A DNA stretch of 64,000 nt from Nonomuraea guangzhouensis. GTDB taxonomy: Bacteria; Actinomycetota; Actinomycetes; Streptosporangiales; Streptosporangiaceae. The notes under the pieces were generated by a model. That model made no database searches and was not told the DNA's origin. It saw nothing but the letters and a program-made list of their open reading frames with translations. Each line of letters opens with the position of its first letter. Within the stretch, counting starts at the first letter, position 1. The stretch is taken from the NCBI RefSeq assembly GCF_019396345.1, contig NZ_JAHKRM010000004.1, positions 372,001-436,000 of the forward strand, in the 5' to 3' direction. Shown here in pieces: positions 1-8,352 of the stretch. The position numbers and the translations under genes are program-made.

Positions 1-440
1 AGCTTGCGGGCGAGCGCGGTGGTGAGCAGCCGGTGCGGTCCGAGCGGCGGCGCGACGAGCGCGTCGGGGCGGTGTTCGGCGACGACGTTCGGCAGGTCGA
101 TGTGTACGTGGTAGCCGCCCGCGAGCAGCAGCGGCACCACGACCACGGGTCCGGGGACCGTGGACAGCACGTCGGACAGCAGGGGAGAGCTGATCTCCAG
201 GTAGCTCAGCTCGACGCGATGCCGGGGCCGCGTCCGCCGGACCGCCGCGGCCAGCGCGGCCAGGGATCGCTCCCCCGCCGCGCTCCGCGTCCCATGCGCG
301 GCCAGGACCAGCGTCGGCGCGGTTGCTCCGGCCCGTACGGACGCGACCGGCATCGGCGCCACAGAAGCGGGAACGACCCGCTCGGGCGAGGGCGACGTCA
401 CAGGAACGGAAGCGGCCCCCTTGGGCGAGGGTGACGTCAC
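1..440 (-). CDS. Sirohydrochlorin chelatase (CbiX family), 3' part missing
   Basis: Inserts a divalent metal into sirohydrochlorin in the cytoplasm, leading to siroheme (cofactor of nitrite and sulfite reductases) or cobalamin. About 146 codons are visible; the C-terminus lies beyond the window edge. Seen in translation: a Pro/Ser-rich N-terminal tail with two copies of VTSPSP (residues 1-6 and 14-19), then LAAHGTR (46-52) and GGYHVHIDLP (109-118), the two family motifs that carry the metal-binding histidines. The GTG start is chosen because it makes a GTGA overlap with the stop of the upstream regulator gene. An ATG at codon 30 is an alternative and would remove the repeated tail. Co-transcription with an NnaR-like regulator matches the mycobacterial Rv0259c-Rv0260c arrangement and suggests siroheme supply for nitrite reduction. 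Confidence 0.85.
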   Translation of the reverse strand, partial: MTSPSPKGAASVPVTSPSPERVVPASVAPMPVASVRAGATAPTLVLAAHGTRSAAGERSLAALAAAVRRTRPRHRVELSYLEISSPLLSDVLSTVPGPVVVVPLLLAGGYHVHIDLPNVVAEHRPDALVAPPLGPHRLLTTALARK

Positions 441-1609
441 AGGGACGCCGCCTCGTGGGTGCAGGCGAGCCGGTAGCCCCGTTTGACCACCGTCTCGACG
501 ATCCCGCTGGGCCCGAGCGCGCGCCGCAGCCGGGTGATCGCCATCTCCACGGCGTGCTCCGCCGAGTCGCGCGACAGGCTGCCCGGCAGCACGGTACGCA
601 GGTCGGTACGGGAGACCACATGGCCGGGTTTGTCGGCCAGGCGCTTGAGCACGGCCATCGGCGCGGGTGGCAGCGGCCTGAGTTCGCCGTCGACGACCAC
701 CGCGTGCCCGCGGATCTCCAGCCGGTGCCCGCCCGCCTCCAGCCGGGTGACGCCGTGTTCCGGCAGGTGCCTGGCCAGCGCCCTGGCCAGCGCGCCGAGC
801 CGCGCCCGGTCGGGCTGCAGGGTGCGTACGCCACGCGTGACCAGGGGCCCGGCGGTGACCGGACCGACGCAGGCGGCCACGACGCGGTCGCCGAACGCCG
901 CCAGCAACTGCTCCTCCAGCCCTTCGGCCCGCGCGGCGCCGAGCATGGCGTGTACGGCGGGCGCGCTGGTGAAGGCCACGGCGTCCACGGCGCCCGACAG
1001 CGTCTGGGTGATGAGGCGGCGCAGCGGCGAGGGGTCGCGGTACGGCAGCCACCGGTAGACCGGGATCTCGATCACCTCGGCCCCGGCCTCCCGCAGCGCG
1101 GCGACGAACTCCGTCAGCGGCTCTCCGTGCTGCTGCACCGCGATGCGGCGTCCGCGCAGGTCCTGGGCCAGGAGGTACTGCTTGACCTCCTCGCAGGACT
1201 CGGTGGCGGGGGTCCAGTGGTCGTTCAGCCCGGCGGCGCGCACCGCTCCCCTGGCCTTGGGGCCGCGGGTGAGCAGGCGGGCTCTGGTCAGGTGGTCGGC
1301 CAGGTCGGCGGACAGGCCCCAGCCCTCGGCCGCGGCCATCCAGCCGCGGAAGCCGACGCCGGTGGTGATGACCACGTCGTCCACCGGCCCGGTCAGGCTG
1401 AGCCGGGTGGCGGCCAGCAGGTCGGAGTCCTCGGAGAGCGGCACCAGCCTGATGGCGGGCGCGCTCACCACCCGCGCGCCGCGCCGTTCGAGCAGCGCGC
1501 CGAACTCCTCGCGCCGCCGGGTGGCGGTCACGCCGACGGTGAAGCCGGACAGCGCGTCCGGCGCCGTCTCCAGCGCTCTCGCCGGGTCGTCGAGGGGAAG
1601 GGCGCTCAC
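437..1609 (-). CDS. nnaR: HemD-like / winged-helix regulator (NnaR type)
   Basis: 390 aa. Residues about 25-265 form a uroporphyrinogen-III synthase (HemD) domain. Residues about 280-385 form an OmpR-type winged-helix DNA-binding domain (VVSRTDLRTVLPG, then AITRLRRALGP and VVKRGYRLA). This fusion is known in actinobacteria: the Streptomyces and mycobacterial members (NnaR) act as co-regulators of nitrate/nitrite assimilation together with GlnR, rather than as housekeeping HemD. The gene is followed with a 4-bp overlap by a CbiX chelatase, the same pair as in mycobacteria, which supports the regulatory role. Whether the HemD domain is still catalytic cannot be told here. The ATG follows a weak AGGAGGTG-like stretch. 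An 11-bp perfect inverted repeat lies 24 bp upstream of the start. Confidence 0.8.
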   Translation of the reverse strand: MSALPLDDPARALETAPDALSGFTVGVTATRRREEFGALLERRGARVVSAPAIRLVPLSEDSDLLAATRLSLTGPVDDVVITTGVGFRGWMAAAEGWGLSADLADHLTRARLLTRGPKARGAVRAAGLNDHWTPATESCEEVKQYLLAQDLRGRRIAVQQHGEPLTEFVAALREAGAEVIEIPVYRWLPYRDPSPLRRLITQTLSGAVDAVAFTSAPAVHAMLGAARAEGLEEQLLAAFGDRVVAACVGPVTAGPLVTRGVRTLQPDRARLGALARALARHLPEHGVTRLEAGGHRLEIRGHAVVVDGELRPLPPAPMAVLKRLADKPGHVVSRTDLRTVLPGSLSRDSAEHAVEMAITRLRRALGPSGIVETVVKRGYRLACTHEAASL

Positions 1610-1632
1610 GCGAACACCTCCTGTAGTGGTGG

Positions 1633-1663
1633 GCTTGGCCGGGCCCCGAGCACCCGGCCAAGC
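1633..1663. promoter_or_regulatory. 11-bp perfect inverted repeat upstream of nnaR
   Basis: GCTTGGCCGGG (1633-1643) and its exact reverse complement (1653-1663) are separated by 9 bp and lie just upstream of the nnaR-like start at 1609. It could be a protein operator (autoregulation or GlnR/NnaR control) or a leader hairpin. Only the symmetry is seen; no factor can be assigned. Confidence 0.5.
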
Positions 1664-1836
1664 ATCACAGGCCCATGAGCCGGAAGTGAGATCACAGAAT
1701 AGATAGTGCTTTCAGGCGGTTTCGCCCCTGGGTCTCCCTTGTTACCGCTGTGCTACAACCCAGAACCCCGACGGTTGATCCCGAAGGCGCGCGGGAAGCC
1801 TCTCCCCCAGACGACGCGACCAATCGGGGAGTTGCG

Positions 1837-2319
1837 GTGGCAGTCCGCCCTATCCGCGTGTTCAGCGATCCGGTGCTCCGCTCGGTGGCGGCGCCGGTTC
1901 ACGACTTCGACCGGGAGCTCCGGGGGCTGGTCAAGTCCCTGACGGCGACGATGCGCGCCGGAGCCGGCCGCGCCGGCCTGGCCGCACCCCAGATCGGGGT
2001 GTCGCTGCGTGTCGTCGTCTACTCCTACGACGGCAAGTCAGGGTGCCTGGTGAATCCGCGGCTGGAGCTGTCCGAGCGGCGTATCACGGCGGACGAGGCG
2101 TGCCTGTCGGCGCCGGGCCTGTGGCGGCCGCTGGAGCGTTCGTACATGGTCACGGCTCGTGGCCGCGACGCGTTCGGCAAACCCGTCACCGTACGGGCGC
2201 TGGGTGTGCTCGCCAGGGTGCTGCAGCACGAGGTCGATCACCTCGACGGTGTGCTGTTCAGCGACCGCCTCGAGGACGGCGAGCGCCAACGCTTTCTCGC
2301 TGAGGTGATGTCAGGGTGA
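1837..2319 (+). CDS. def: Peptide deformylase
   Basis: 160 aa metalloenzyme removing the N-formyl group from nascent proteins. All three family motifs are present: GLAAPQIG (residues 47-54), EACLS (87-91, the metal-ligand cysteine) and QHEVDH (130-135, the two metal-ligand histidines and catalytic Glu). The GTG at 1837 is preferred because GGGGAG precedes it by about 5 nt and it removes a 29-residue N-terminal extension unlike the family. Upstream in-frame starts exist from about 1750. The motif-2 sequence EACLS instead of the commoner EGCLS occurs in actinobacterial second copies. The 3' end overlaps the 3' end of the convergent whiB gene by 62 bp. Confidence 0.88.
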   Translation: MAVRPIRVFSDPVLRSVAAPVHDFDRELRGLVKSLTATMRAGAGRAGLAAPQIGVSLRVVVYSYDGKSGCLVNPRLELSERRITADEACLSAPGLWRPLERSYMVTARGRDAFGKPVTVRALGVLARVLQHEVDHLDGVLFSDRLEDGERQRFLAEVMSG

Positions 2320-2539
2320 GTTCGCGCCGCTGTGACGGGTCGGTGCCGCCCCAGACGCCGTAGGCCTGTCCGGTGCTGAGGGCGTAGTCGAGGCAGGGCT
2401 CGCGTACCGGGCAGTCCCGGCAGACGACCTTGGCGCGCTCCACTTGCGCGTGGCCCGGCCCTTCGGGGGAGATCGGGAAGAACAATTCCGGGTCTACGAC
2501 CAGGCAGGACGCCTTACGCGACCAATCCATCATCATCAT
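2258..2539 (-). CDS. WhiB-family iron-sulfur transcription factor
   Basis: 93 aa. The four cluster-binding cysteines are C12, C40, C43 and C49 (C-X2-C-X5-C spacing for the last three), followed by GVWGG at 61-65, the WhiB turn, and a basic C-terminal tail (RRPRGGR) that would touch DNA. Such proteins carry an O2/NO-sensitive 4Fe-4S cluster and act with the principal sigma factor on development, stress or redox genes. The start region has four consecutive ATG codons (2528-2539). The fourth (2530) still leaves a full WhiB domain, so the exact start is uncertain. The last 62 bp are antisense to the end of def. No partner gene is adjacent, so the regulon cannot be inferred. Confidence 0.9.
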   Translation of the reverse strand: MMMMDWSRKASCLVVDPELFFPISPEGPGHAQVERAKVVCRDCPVREPCLDYALSTGQAYGVWGGTDPSQRRELTLTSPQRESVGARRPRGGR

Positions 2540-2712
2540 GTTGAAGGCCCCTACCCCTCCTTTTTCCGGTCATACCTCTGCAAAAAGTAGATCCCAATCG
2601 GCCAGGAACCCTGGTCAGCGCGTAACGGACCGGTGCCGCGGGCGGCGAGCTTCGGGTACTTGGCGAAGTTTTTAACGGCGCCGACGCCTACATCGGCCCT
2701 CGACGGGCCTCC

Positions 2713-3318
2713 TCACCAGCGGCTCCAGCCGACCAGCGGTGACCAGACCGCGGAGCCCGCCCTCCCGGAAGCCACGCCACCGGCCTCGGCGACGGCGCTC
2801 AGCACGCGGTCCACGACGTCGGACAGGTCCTCGGCCACCTCGGCGGCCTGCTGGATCTCCTCCGCGCGGGTCTGGCCGGTCGGCACCAGGATGCCCCTGG
2901 CCCCCGCGGCCCTGGCCGCCTCCATGTCCCTGCCGATGTCGCCCACCACGACGCAGTCGCGCGGGCTGACGTCGAGGACGGCCGCCGCCCTGATCACCAG
3001 CCCCGGCGCGGGCTTGCGGCAGGTACAGCCGTCGGAGTCGTCGTGCACGCAGATCGCCCACGCGTCGAACGGGCCGAGGAGCTCCTCCACCCTGGCGTTC
3101 ACCTGATCCATCTCGTCCGGCGTGAGCAGGCCCTTGGCCACGCCCGACTGGTTGGTGACGACCGCCACCGGCACGTCGGCCCGGCGCAGGCGCATCAGCG
3201 CCTCCATCGCGCCCGGCATCGGCTCGACCCGCGCCGGGTCGCCGTTGTAGGGGACGTCTTTGATCAGGGACCCGTCCCGGTCGAAGAGCACCGCCCCGGG
3301 ACGTCGTGGTTCGAACAC
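2713..3318 (-). CDS. HAD-IIIA phosphatase, GmhB-like (D,D-heptose-1,7-bisphosphate 7-phosphatase)
   Basis: 201 aa. HAD motif I is DRDGS (13-17), motif II VVTNQSG (54-60), and motif IV lies in VVGDIGRDMEAA (124-135). The zinc-binding loop typical of GmhB is complete: C90, H92, C98, C100 (ICVHDDSDGCTC). The family dephosphorylates the C7 position of D-glycero-heptose-1,7-bisphosphate on the way to nucleotide-activated heptose; related actinomycete enzymes act on other sugar phosphates. It is divergent from a family 9 glycosyltransferase remnant (the heptosyltransferase family) and a family 4 glycosyltransferase, so the three were probably one sugar-polymer or glycoconjugate locus. The substrate in this organism is inference. 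Confidence 0.8.
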   Translation of the reverse strand: MFEPRRPGAVLFDRDGSLIKDVPYNGDPARVEPMPGAMEALMRLRRADVPVAVVTNQSGVAKGLLTPDEMDQVNARVEELLGPFDAWAICVHDDSDGCTCRKPAPGLVIRAAAVLDVSPRDCVVVGDIGRDMEAARAAGARGILVPTGQTRAEEIQQAAEVAEDLSDVVDRVLSAVAEAGGVASGRAGSAVWSPLVGWSRW

Positions 3319-3470
3319 CGTTCACCTCCGTCGCGCTGCCGCCCAGCTACCCGGGAGCCCCCTTCGCAAACAACCACTCAGCGTGACCTGTCGCAGCGTC
3401 TTCGGCCTGTTTCCCCACTACATCGGGGCGTCCGAGGTTTGAGATCCGCTTCTCTCGGTAGCCATCCCCG

Positions 3471-4103
3471 ATGGGATTTCTCGGCCGCTCCGAGTACGGC
3501 CGGCGGATCTACGTGATCAGCGAGGACTTCACGCGGGCCGCCGGGGTCGAATTATCGCCCGATGATCAGGGAAAACACGCTGTCCGCCCATCGCTTCCGG
3601 ATATTGGGAACGTTATCGGGAACCTTATAGATACCGGCACAGGCGCCGGTGAAGGCGCGTACGTAGTGGTCCACCCGGGGACGTCAGCACCCACCAGGAC
3701 GCCTGCCGAGCGGCATCGGCAAGCGGTCCGGGAGCTGGCCGAAGACGGGCACCGGGTCGTCGTGACAGGCAAGGAGCGCGAGCTCATCGCCTATGTCGCC
3801 CACGATGTTGCGGTCGACCTCGGCGGTAGAACGACGCTCTCACAGCTGGCAGCCCTCATCGAGCGGGCCGGCGTGCTGGTGGCCGGAAACACCGGCACCG
3901 CGCACCTGGCAGCCGTCGTCGGTACGCCTGCCGTGAGCCTGTTCGCCCCCCGGTCGCTCCTGTCTTCCCGATGGGCTCCCTACGGAGTGCCCCCGGTGTT
4001 CCTCGGCGACCGGCAAGCCCCTTGCCAGGACGCCAGGGCACCCAGGTCCGTCGCAGGTGACAAGCGAGCAGGTGGTCAAAGCAGTGAGGGAGCTGACCAG
4101 TGA
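3471..4103 (+). pseudogene. Decayed family 9 glycosyltransferase (heptosyltransferase-like)
   Basis: The frame encodes 210 aa, whereas intact GT9 enzymes are about 330-350 aa. Only the C-terminal sugar-nucleotide domain is recognisable: VVVHPGTS (about 64-71), AGNTGTAHLAAVVGTP (about 137-152) and LFAPRS. The N-terminal acceptor domain is absent and replaced by about 60 unrelated residues from an AT-richer stretch. At the 3' end the conserved C-terminal helix is out of frame: reading from 4051 in the +1 frame gives SQVTSEQVVKAVRELTS, preceded by PGHPG, exactly how GT9 proteins end, whereas the open frame gives nonsense after QDAR. So there is N-terminal loss plus a frameshift near 4025-4045. 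The next gene starts on its stop codon (GTGA), so translation coupling may have kept the frame open. Confidence 0.7.
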
Positions 4104-5293
4104 ATGTCGATCTGATCTCTGAACACGCGGACCCCCTGGCCGCGATCGGCAGCGTCGACTCCGGCGGCCAGAACGTCTACGTCGCCGCGCTGGCCGTCGC
4201 GCTGGGAGAGCGCGGGCACACGGTCATCGTCCACACCCGCCGCTCCGATCCGGCCCAGCCGGAGTCGGTGCCGCTGGCACCCGGCGTCACGGTCGAGTAC
4301 GTCACGGCCGGGCCCGCGGTGCCGATCCCGAAGGACGAGCTCCCGCGGTACATGCCGGAGTTCACCGACCGTCTCGCCGACCGCTGGGCCGTGCGCCGGC
4401 CCGACGTGGCGCACGCGCACTTCTGGATGAGCGGCCAGGCGGCCTTGCAGGCCTCCGAGGACGTACCGGTGGTGCAGACGTTCCACGCGCTGGGCACGGT
4501 CAAGCGGCGCTGGCAGGGTCAGGCGGACTCCAGCCCCGCGCACCGCCTGGCGACCGAGCGGGAGATCGGCGCGCGCGCCGACGCGGTGCTCGCCACCTGC
4601 CGCGACGAGGTGACCGAACTGCGCGCGATGGGCGTGCCCGAGCAGCGCATCGCGGTGGTGCCGTGCGGCGTGGACCTGACCGAGTTCTGCCCCCAGGGCC
4701 CGGTCGCGCCGCGCGCCCGTGTCCGGCGTCCGATGGTGCTCAGCATCGGACGCCAGGTGCCGCGCAAGGGCGTCGACACGGTGATCCAGGCCATGCGCCG
4801 GCTTCCGGAGGCCGACCTGGTCATCGCCGGCGGGCACCGGGACGGCGCGGAGTCGGCGCGGCTGCGCGAGCTGGCCGCCGGGTGCGGCGTCGGGGACCGG
4901 GTGCACGTGATCGGCAGCGTTCCCCGCGCCCACGTCCCGGCGCTCATGCGCTCGGCGGACGTGGTGGTCTGCGTGCCCTGGTACGAGCCGTTCGGCATGG
5001 TGGCGATCGAGGCGATGGCGTGCGGCGTGCCGGTCGTGGCCTCCGGGGTCGGCGGGCACCTCGACACGGTCGCGGGCTGCGGCGTACTGGTGCCGCCGCG
5101 CCGCCCGCGAGCGCTGGCCAGAACCCTGCGCGACCTGCTCGCCGACGAGGACCGGCGCAAGGCGATCGGCGCGGCCGGAGCACGCCGCGCTCAGGAGAGG
5201 TACGGCTGGGCGCGCGTCGCCGAGCAGACCGAGGCCGTGTACGGGCAGGTGATCGACGGCAAGGTATGCCGCCTCGCCGCGCTCGGGGGGTGA
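4100..5293 (+). CDS. Family 4 (group 1) glycosyltransferase
   Basis: 397 aa retaining glycosyltransferase with the GT-B fold, using a nucleotide sugar. The N-terminal motif SGGQNVYV (21-28) resembles the sucrose-phosphate-synthase/MshA subgroup. The C-terminal domain has SIGRQVPRKGVDTVIQAM and the E-x7-E signature EPFGMVAIE (E296, E304) followed by CGVPVVAS. The GTG start overlaps the TGA of the decayed GT9 gene (GTGA), so the two were an operon. Acceptor and product are unknown; the neighbouring GmhB-like phosphatase hints at heptose or another activated sugar. No transmembrane segment is seen, so it is cytoplasmic or peripheral. About 210 bp with no gene follow before the next coding region. 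Confidence 0.85.
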   Translation: MNVDLISEHADPLAAIGSVDSGGQNVYVAALAVALGERGHTVIVHTRRSDPAQPESVPLAPGVTVEYVTAGPAVPIPKDELPRYMPEFTDRLADRWAVRRPDVAHAHFWMSGQAALQASEDVPVVQTFHALGTVKRRWQGQADSSPAHRLATEREIGARADAVLATCRDEVTELRAMGVPEQRIAVVPCGVDLTEFCPQGPVAPRARVRRPMVLSIGRQVPRKGVDTVIQAMRRLPEADLVIAGGHRDGAESARLRELAAGCGVGDRVHVIGSVPRAHVPALMRSADVVVCVPWYEPFGMVAIEAMACGVPVVASGVGGHLDTVAGCGVLVPPRRPRALARTLRDLLADEDRRKAIGAAGARRAQERYGWARVAEQTEAVYGQVIDGKVCRLAALGG

Positions 5294-5502
5294 TCACCAG
5301 GGTCGACGGCCACGCACGACCGGCCCGGAGACGTGCCGGCACGCCTGTCCACCAGCGCCGCCGCGTCAGGCGGCGCCGGTGTCAGGCGCGGGCGCCGGGC
5401 CGGTGTCACTTTCCGAAGGCGCCGGGGATCCGGGCAGAGGACTGCCGGGAGTAGCAGCACGCAATACGGCTGGAGGTCATTTCCGGCCGGGTCAGCGCCA
5501 GT

Positions 5503-6258
5503 TCAGGCACCGGCCTCGAGCACGGCGAGGTCGCGCACCGCATAACGGTGATGCTCGGCCTCTTCCTTCAGCACCACCTTGAGGCAGCGGCGCACGACGT
5601 ACTCCTGGTCGGGATACGGGTCCGCCGGCTTGCGACCGCATACCCGATCGAGCTCGGCCTCGGTGAGCCCGTCGACGACCCGCCGCGTCGTGGCCATGCG
5701 GGCGAGCCGCGGCGCGAGCACCTCGTCGAGCGTCGGGGTGGCTTCGAGGGTGAGACCGAGCTTCGCCGCCACGTCGGACGGCATCCCGCCGTAAGGGAAG
5801 CCCAACGGGTGGTACGGCGCTTCCTCCTCCAGCACGGCATTGCCGAGCCAGGCATCGGCGGCGAACAGCAGGTGCCGTTGGGTCTCGACCAACGACCACT
5901 CGCCGTTGACCTGCTCGTGCAGCTTGGCCTCGGGCAGCAGCCTGGCGCGGTCGAGTGTCGCCGCCCACATCGTCTCGACGGCACTCCAAGCAACCCGGTA
6001 GTCGTCGGGGGCCGCGGCGTCACGCGCCAGCATCCGCGTGGGGTGCCGCCGGTCGAGCTCGGCCTCGACGTAGGCGGTCACGTCGACGTCGTTGACGACG
6101 AGACGCTCGAAGTCGCCACCGAGGTAGACGTCGCTCCCATAGCAGTCGACGATCTTCAGACCGCTGACCTCGCAATCGCGGATCTCGAGACCGGCAAGGT
6201 CGCACAGGTGGATGCGGGCACCACGGAACCGGTCACTCTGGGCGTACTCAGCGGTCAT
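5503..6258 (-). CDS. DinB-like four-helix protein with N-terminal pentapeptide-like segment
   Basis: 251 aa from the ATG at 6258. Residues about 9-55 show a short run of pentapeptide-repeat-like strands (GARIHLCDLAGLEIRDCEVS). The rest is a DinB/YfiT-type helical bundle with metal-ligand-type histidines in VETQRHLLFAADAWL and EEAEHHRYAVRDL. Proteins of this build in actinobacteria are metal-dependent thiol transferases or unassigned; some use mycothiol or bacillithiol. mshC lies 144 bp upstream on the same strand, so a mycothiol link is possible but not shown. A longer frame begins at 6366, but its first 36 residues resemble no family, so the internal ATG is preferred. Confidence 0.65.
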   Translation of the reverse strand: MTAEYAQSDRFRGARIHLCDLAGLEIRDCEVSGLKIVDCYGSDVYLGGDFERLVVNDVDVTAYVEAELDRRHPTRMLARDAAAPDDYRVAWSAVETMWAATLDRARLLPEAKLHEQVNGEWSLVETQRHLLFAADAWLGNAVLEEEAPYHPLGFPYGGMPSDVAAKLGLTLEATPTLDEVLAPRLARMATTRRVVDGLTEAELDRVCGRKPADPYPDQEYVVRRCLKVVLKEEAEHHRYAVRDLAVLEAGA

Positions 6259-6402
6259 CGAGGCAGTCTTCCGCACCCGTCCCGCGCCCGTCCACCACGA
6301 AGGCGAACCCCTCGACGACGCCGCAGCGTCCAGTGCCCACTCGGGCATGCGGACCACTTCGCGCATCCGTGCGGACGACGTGGGAAACCGACAGACGGTC
6401 GT

Positions 6403-7626
6403 CTAGAGCGCGACGCCCAGCAGGGCGTCGGTCAGGTCGCGGACCAGGGCCGGTGCCGTCGGGTCCGAGCCGCCGCCCGACAGGGCCCGCTCGGCCCAGG
6501 CGTCGACGGCGGCCAGCGCGCCCGGCGTGTCGAGGTCGTCGGCGAGCCGCTCGCGCACCTGGGCCAGCAGCCCGCCCGCCTCGGGCGCCGCAGCCAGCCC
6601 GACAGCCGAGCGCCAGCGGGCCAGCCGGGCCTCGGCCTCGGCGAGCTGGGCCGGGACGTACGCCCAGTCCTCGCGGTAGTGGTGGGCGAGCAGCACGAGC
6701 CGGATCGCCATCGGGTCGTGCACGGCCCGCAGCTTGGAGACGAAGACCAGGTTGCCCTTGGACTTCGACATCTTCTCCCCGTCGAGCGCCACCATCCCGG
6801 CGTGCGTGTAGAACTTGGCGAACGGCCACTCCCCCGTGGCCGCGTGCCCCTCGGAGGCGCCGCACTCGTGGTGCGGGAAGATCAGGTCGGTGCCGCCGCC
6901 CGCGACGTCGAAGCCGGCGCCCAGGTTGTCGAGGGCGATCGCGGTGCACTCGATGTGCCAGCCGGGCCGGCCGCGGCCGAGCGTCGAGTCCCAGGCGGGC
7001 TCGCCGGGCCGCTCGGACCGCCAGAGCAGCCAGTCGAGCGGGTGGCGCTTGCCGGCCCTGCCGGGGTCGCCGCCGCGCTCGGCGAACAGCTCGATCATCC
7101 GCTCCTCGCTGTAGCCGGACACCTGCCCGAACTTGGGCGCGTCGGCCACGCTGAAGTAGACGTCGCCGTCGAGCTCGTACGTGACGCCCTTGGCCGCCAG
7201 CTCGGCGATCAGCTCGGCCACCCCGCCCACGACCTCGGTCACGCCGACGTACTCGCGCGGCGGCACGATGCGCAGCGCCTCCATGTCGGTGCGGAACAGC
7301 TCGATCTCCCGCTCGGCCAGCTGCTGCCAGCTGACGCCGGTCTGCTCGGCGCGCTCCAGGAGCGGGTCGTCGACGTCGGTGGCGTTCTGGGTGTAGTGCA
7401 CCTCGTGGCCCGCGTCGCGCCAGAGCCTGCCGACCATGTCGAAGGCCAGGTAGGTGTTGGCGTGGCCCAGGTGGGTGGCGTCGTAGGGGGTGATGCCGCA
7501 CACGTACATGCGCGCCGTCGGACCCGGATCGGTCTGCCGGACCTGCCCGGCCGCCGTGTCGTAGAGCCGCAGTGGGACGCTCTCACCAGGAAGAGCGGGA
7601 AAGGTGGGGGCAGACCACGATCGCAT
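6403..7626 (-). CDS. mshC: Mycothiol ligase MshC (L-cysteine:GlcN-Ins ligase)
   Basis: 407 aa. Joins cysteine to 1-D-myo-inositol 2-amino-2-deoxy-glucopyranoside with ATP, the third step of mycothiol synthesis. It is a cysteinyl-tRNA synthetase paralogue: zinc Cys43 in [10 protein letters not shown], the HIGH motif as HLGHAN (52-57), a zinc/substrate motif [21 protein letters not shown], and KMSKSKGN near residue 284. MshC rather than CysS is indicated by the opening [13 protein letters not shown], the short length (no tRNA-binding C-terminal domain) and the gene neighbourhood. It is the last gene of a minus-strand run with an NRDE protein 10 bp upstream. Confidence 0.95.
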   Translation of the reverse strand: MRSWSAPTFPALPGESVPLRLYDTAAGQVRQTDPGPTARMYVCGITPYDATHLGHANTYLAFDMVGRLWRDAGHEVHYTQNATDVDDPLLERAEQTGVSWQQLAEREIELFRTDMEALRIVPPREYVGVTEVVGGVAELIAELAAKGVTYELDGDVYFSVADAPKFGQVSGYSEERMIELFAERGGDPGRAGKRHPLDWLLWRSERPGEPAWDSTLGRGRPGWHIECTAIALDNLGAGFDVAGGGTDLIFPHHECGASEGHAATGEWPFAKFYTHAGMVALDGEKMSKSKGNLVFVSKLRAVHDPMAIRLVLLAHHYREDWAYVPAQLAEAEARLARWRSAVGLAAAPEAGGLLAQVRERLADDLDTPGALAAVDAWAERALSGGGSDPTAPALVRDLTDALLGVAL

Positions 7627-7636
7627 GTCTTTGAGC

Positions 7637-8302
7637 CTATCCGTCCCGATCAGCGGTCAGGTCCGTGAAATCGTACGTCACACCCTCCGGCGCCAGCGTG
7701 ACCAGCATCACGGACAGCGAGGCGAACACGCGGCCGTCGGGCGTCACGTCCCGGATGATCAGGGCCGACGGGTCGGCTGACGGGGCGGCGGCGATGAGCT
7801 CGCGCCAGTCGGCGGAGCTCTCGAAGCGCGGCCGGTAGGCGGCCACCCGTGCGTGTTCCGGGTTGAGGCCGGTGTTGACGATCATGCTGGTGCCGTCGGG
7901 CACCTCGGAGGTGCTGAGCCGTTCCCCGTCCCAGCTGAACAGGCGCGCCCGCGCCGGGTCGGCGAGCACCAGGTGGAAGGGGTCGTAGCGGGTCAGATCG
8001 ACGTCGGGCAGGTCGACGTCGGGCAGGTCGTCGGCCCCGACGGCGAGGAGCGGCAGGTCGCCGCGGGAGATCTTGGTGGTCTCGGGCGCGGCCCGGCCGT
8101 GCCCGTTGAGGAGGGCGGCCGCGCGGCGCCTGGCGGGGTCGACGGCCAGCCAGGTGCCGCCTGCCTTGAGGTCGCGCCCGCCCACCACGCCGGGGTGTTC
8201 GGGCCAGTGCTCTCCCGGCCCCTCCCAGGGCCGGTCGGCGAACTCGTCTCGCACGCCCATCAGCGTCAGGGGCCGGCCCGTCTTCACGATCACCGTGCAC
8301 AT
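7637..8302 (-). CDS. NRDE/TANGO2 family protein
   Basis: 221 aa. It opens with MCTVIV and has [15 protein letters not shown] and GGTWLAV, the Asn/Arg-Asp-Glu signature that names the family, with Cys2 as the potential N-terminal nucleophile after Met removal. Homologues (eukaryotic TANGO2, bacterial heme-trafficking members) are linked to heme or lipid metabolism, but the reaction is not established. The ATG at 8302 gives Cys2; longer upstream frames are not supported. It sits 10 bp upstream of mshC, probably co-transcribed. There is an in-frame near-duplication [11 protein letters not shown] at about residues 105-115. Confidence 0.8.
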   Translation of the reverse strand: MCTVIVKTGRPLTLMGVRDEFADRPWEGPGEHWPEHPGVVGGRDLKAGGTWLAVDPARRRAAALLNGHGRAAPETTKISRGDLPLLAVGADDLPDVDLPDVDLTRYDPFHLVLADPARARLFSWDGERLSTSEVPDGTSMIVNTGLNPEHARVAAYRPRFESSADWRELIAAAPSADPSALIIRDVTPDGRVFASLSVMLVTLAPEGVTYDFTDLTADRDG

Positions 8303-8352
8303 ACGGCAAAGCGTAGTAAACGGATTTACCACGACCGCCAGGGGATGGCCGT

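Noticed and set aside
5548..7668. 706-codon open frame on the plus strand
   Set aside because: It runs antisense across the DinB-like gene and mshC. Its translation is low-complexity and homology-free, typical of a shadow frame in high-GC DNA.
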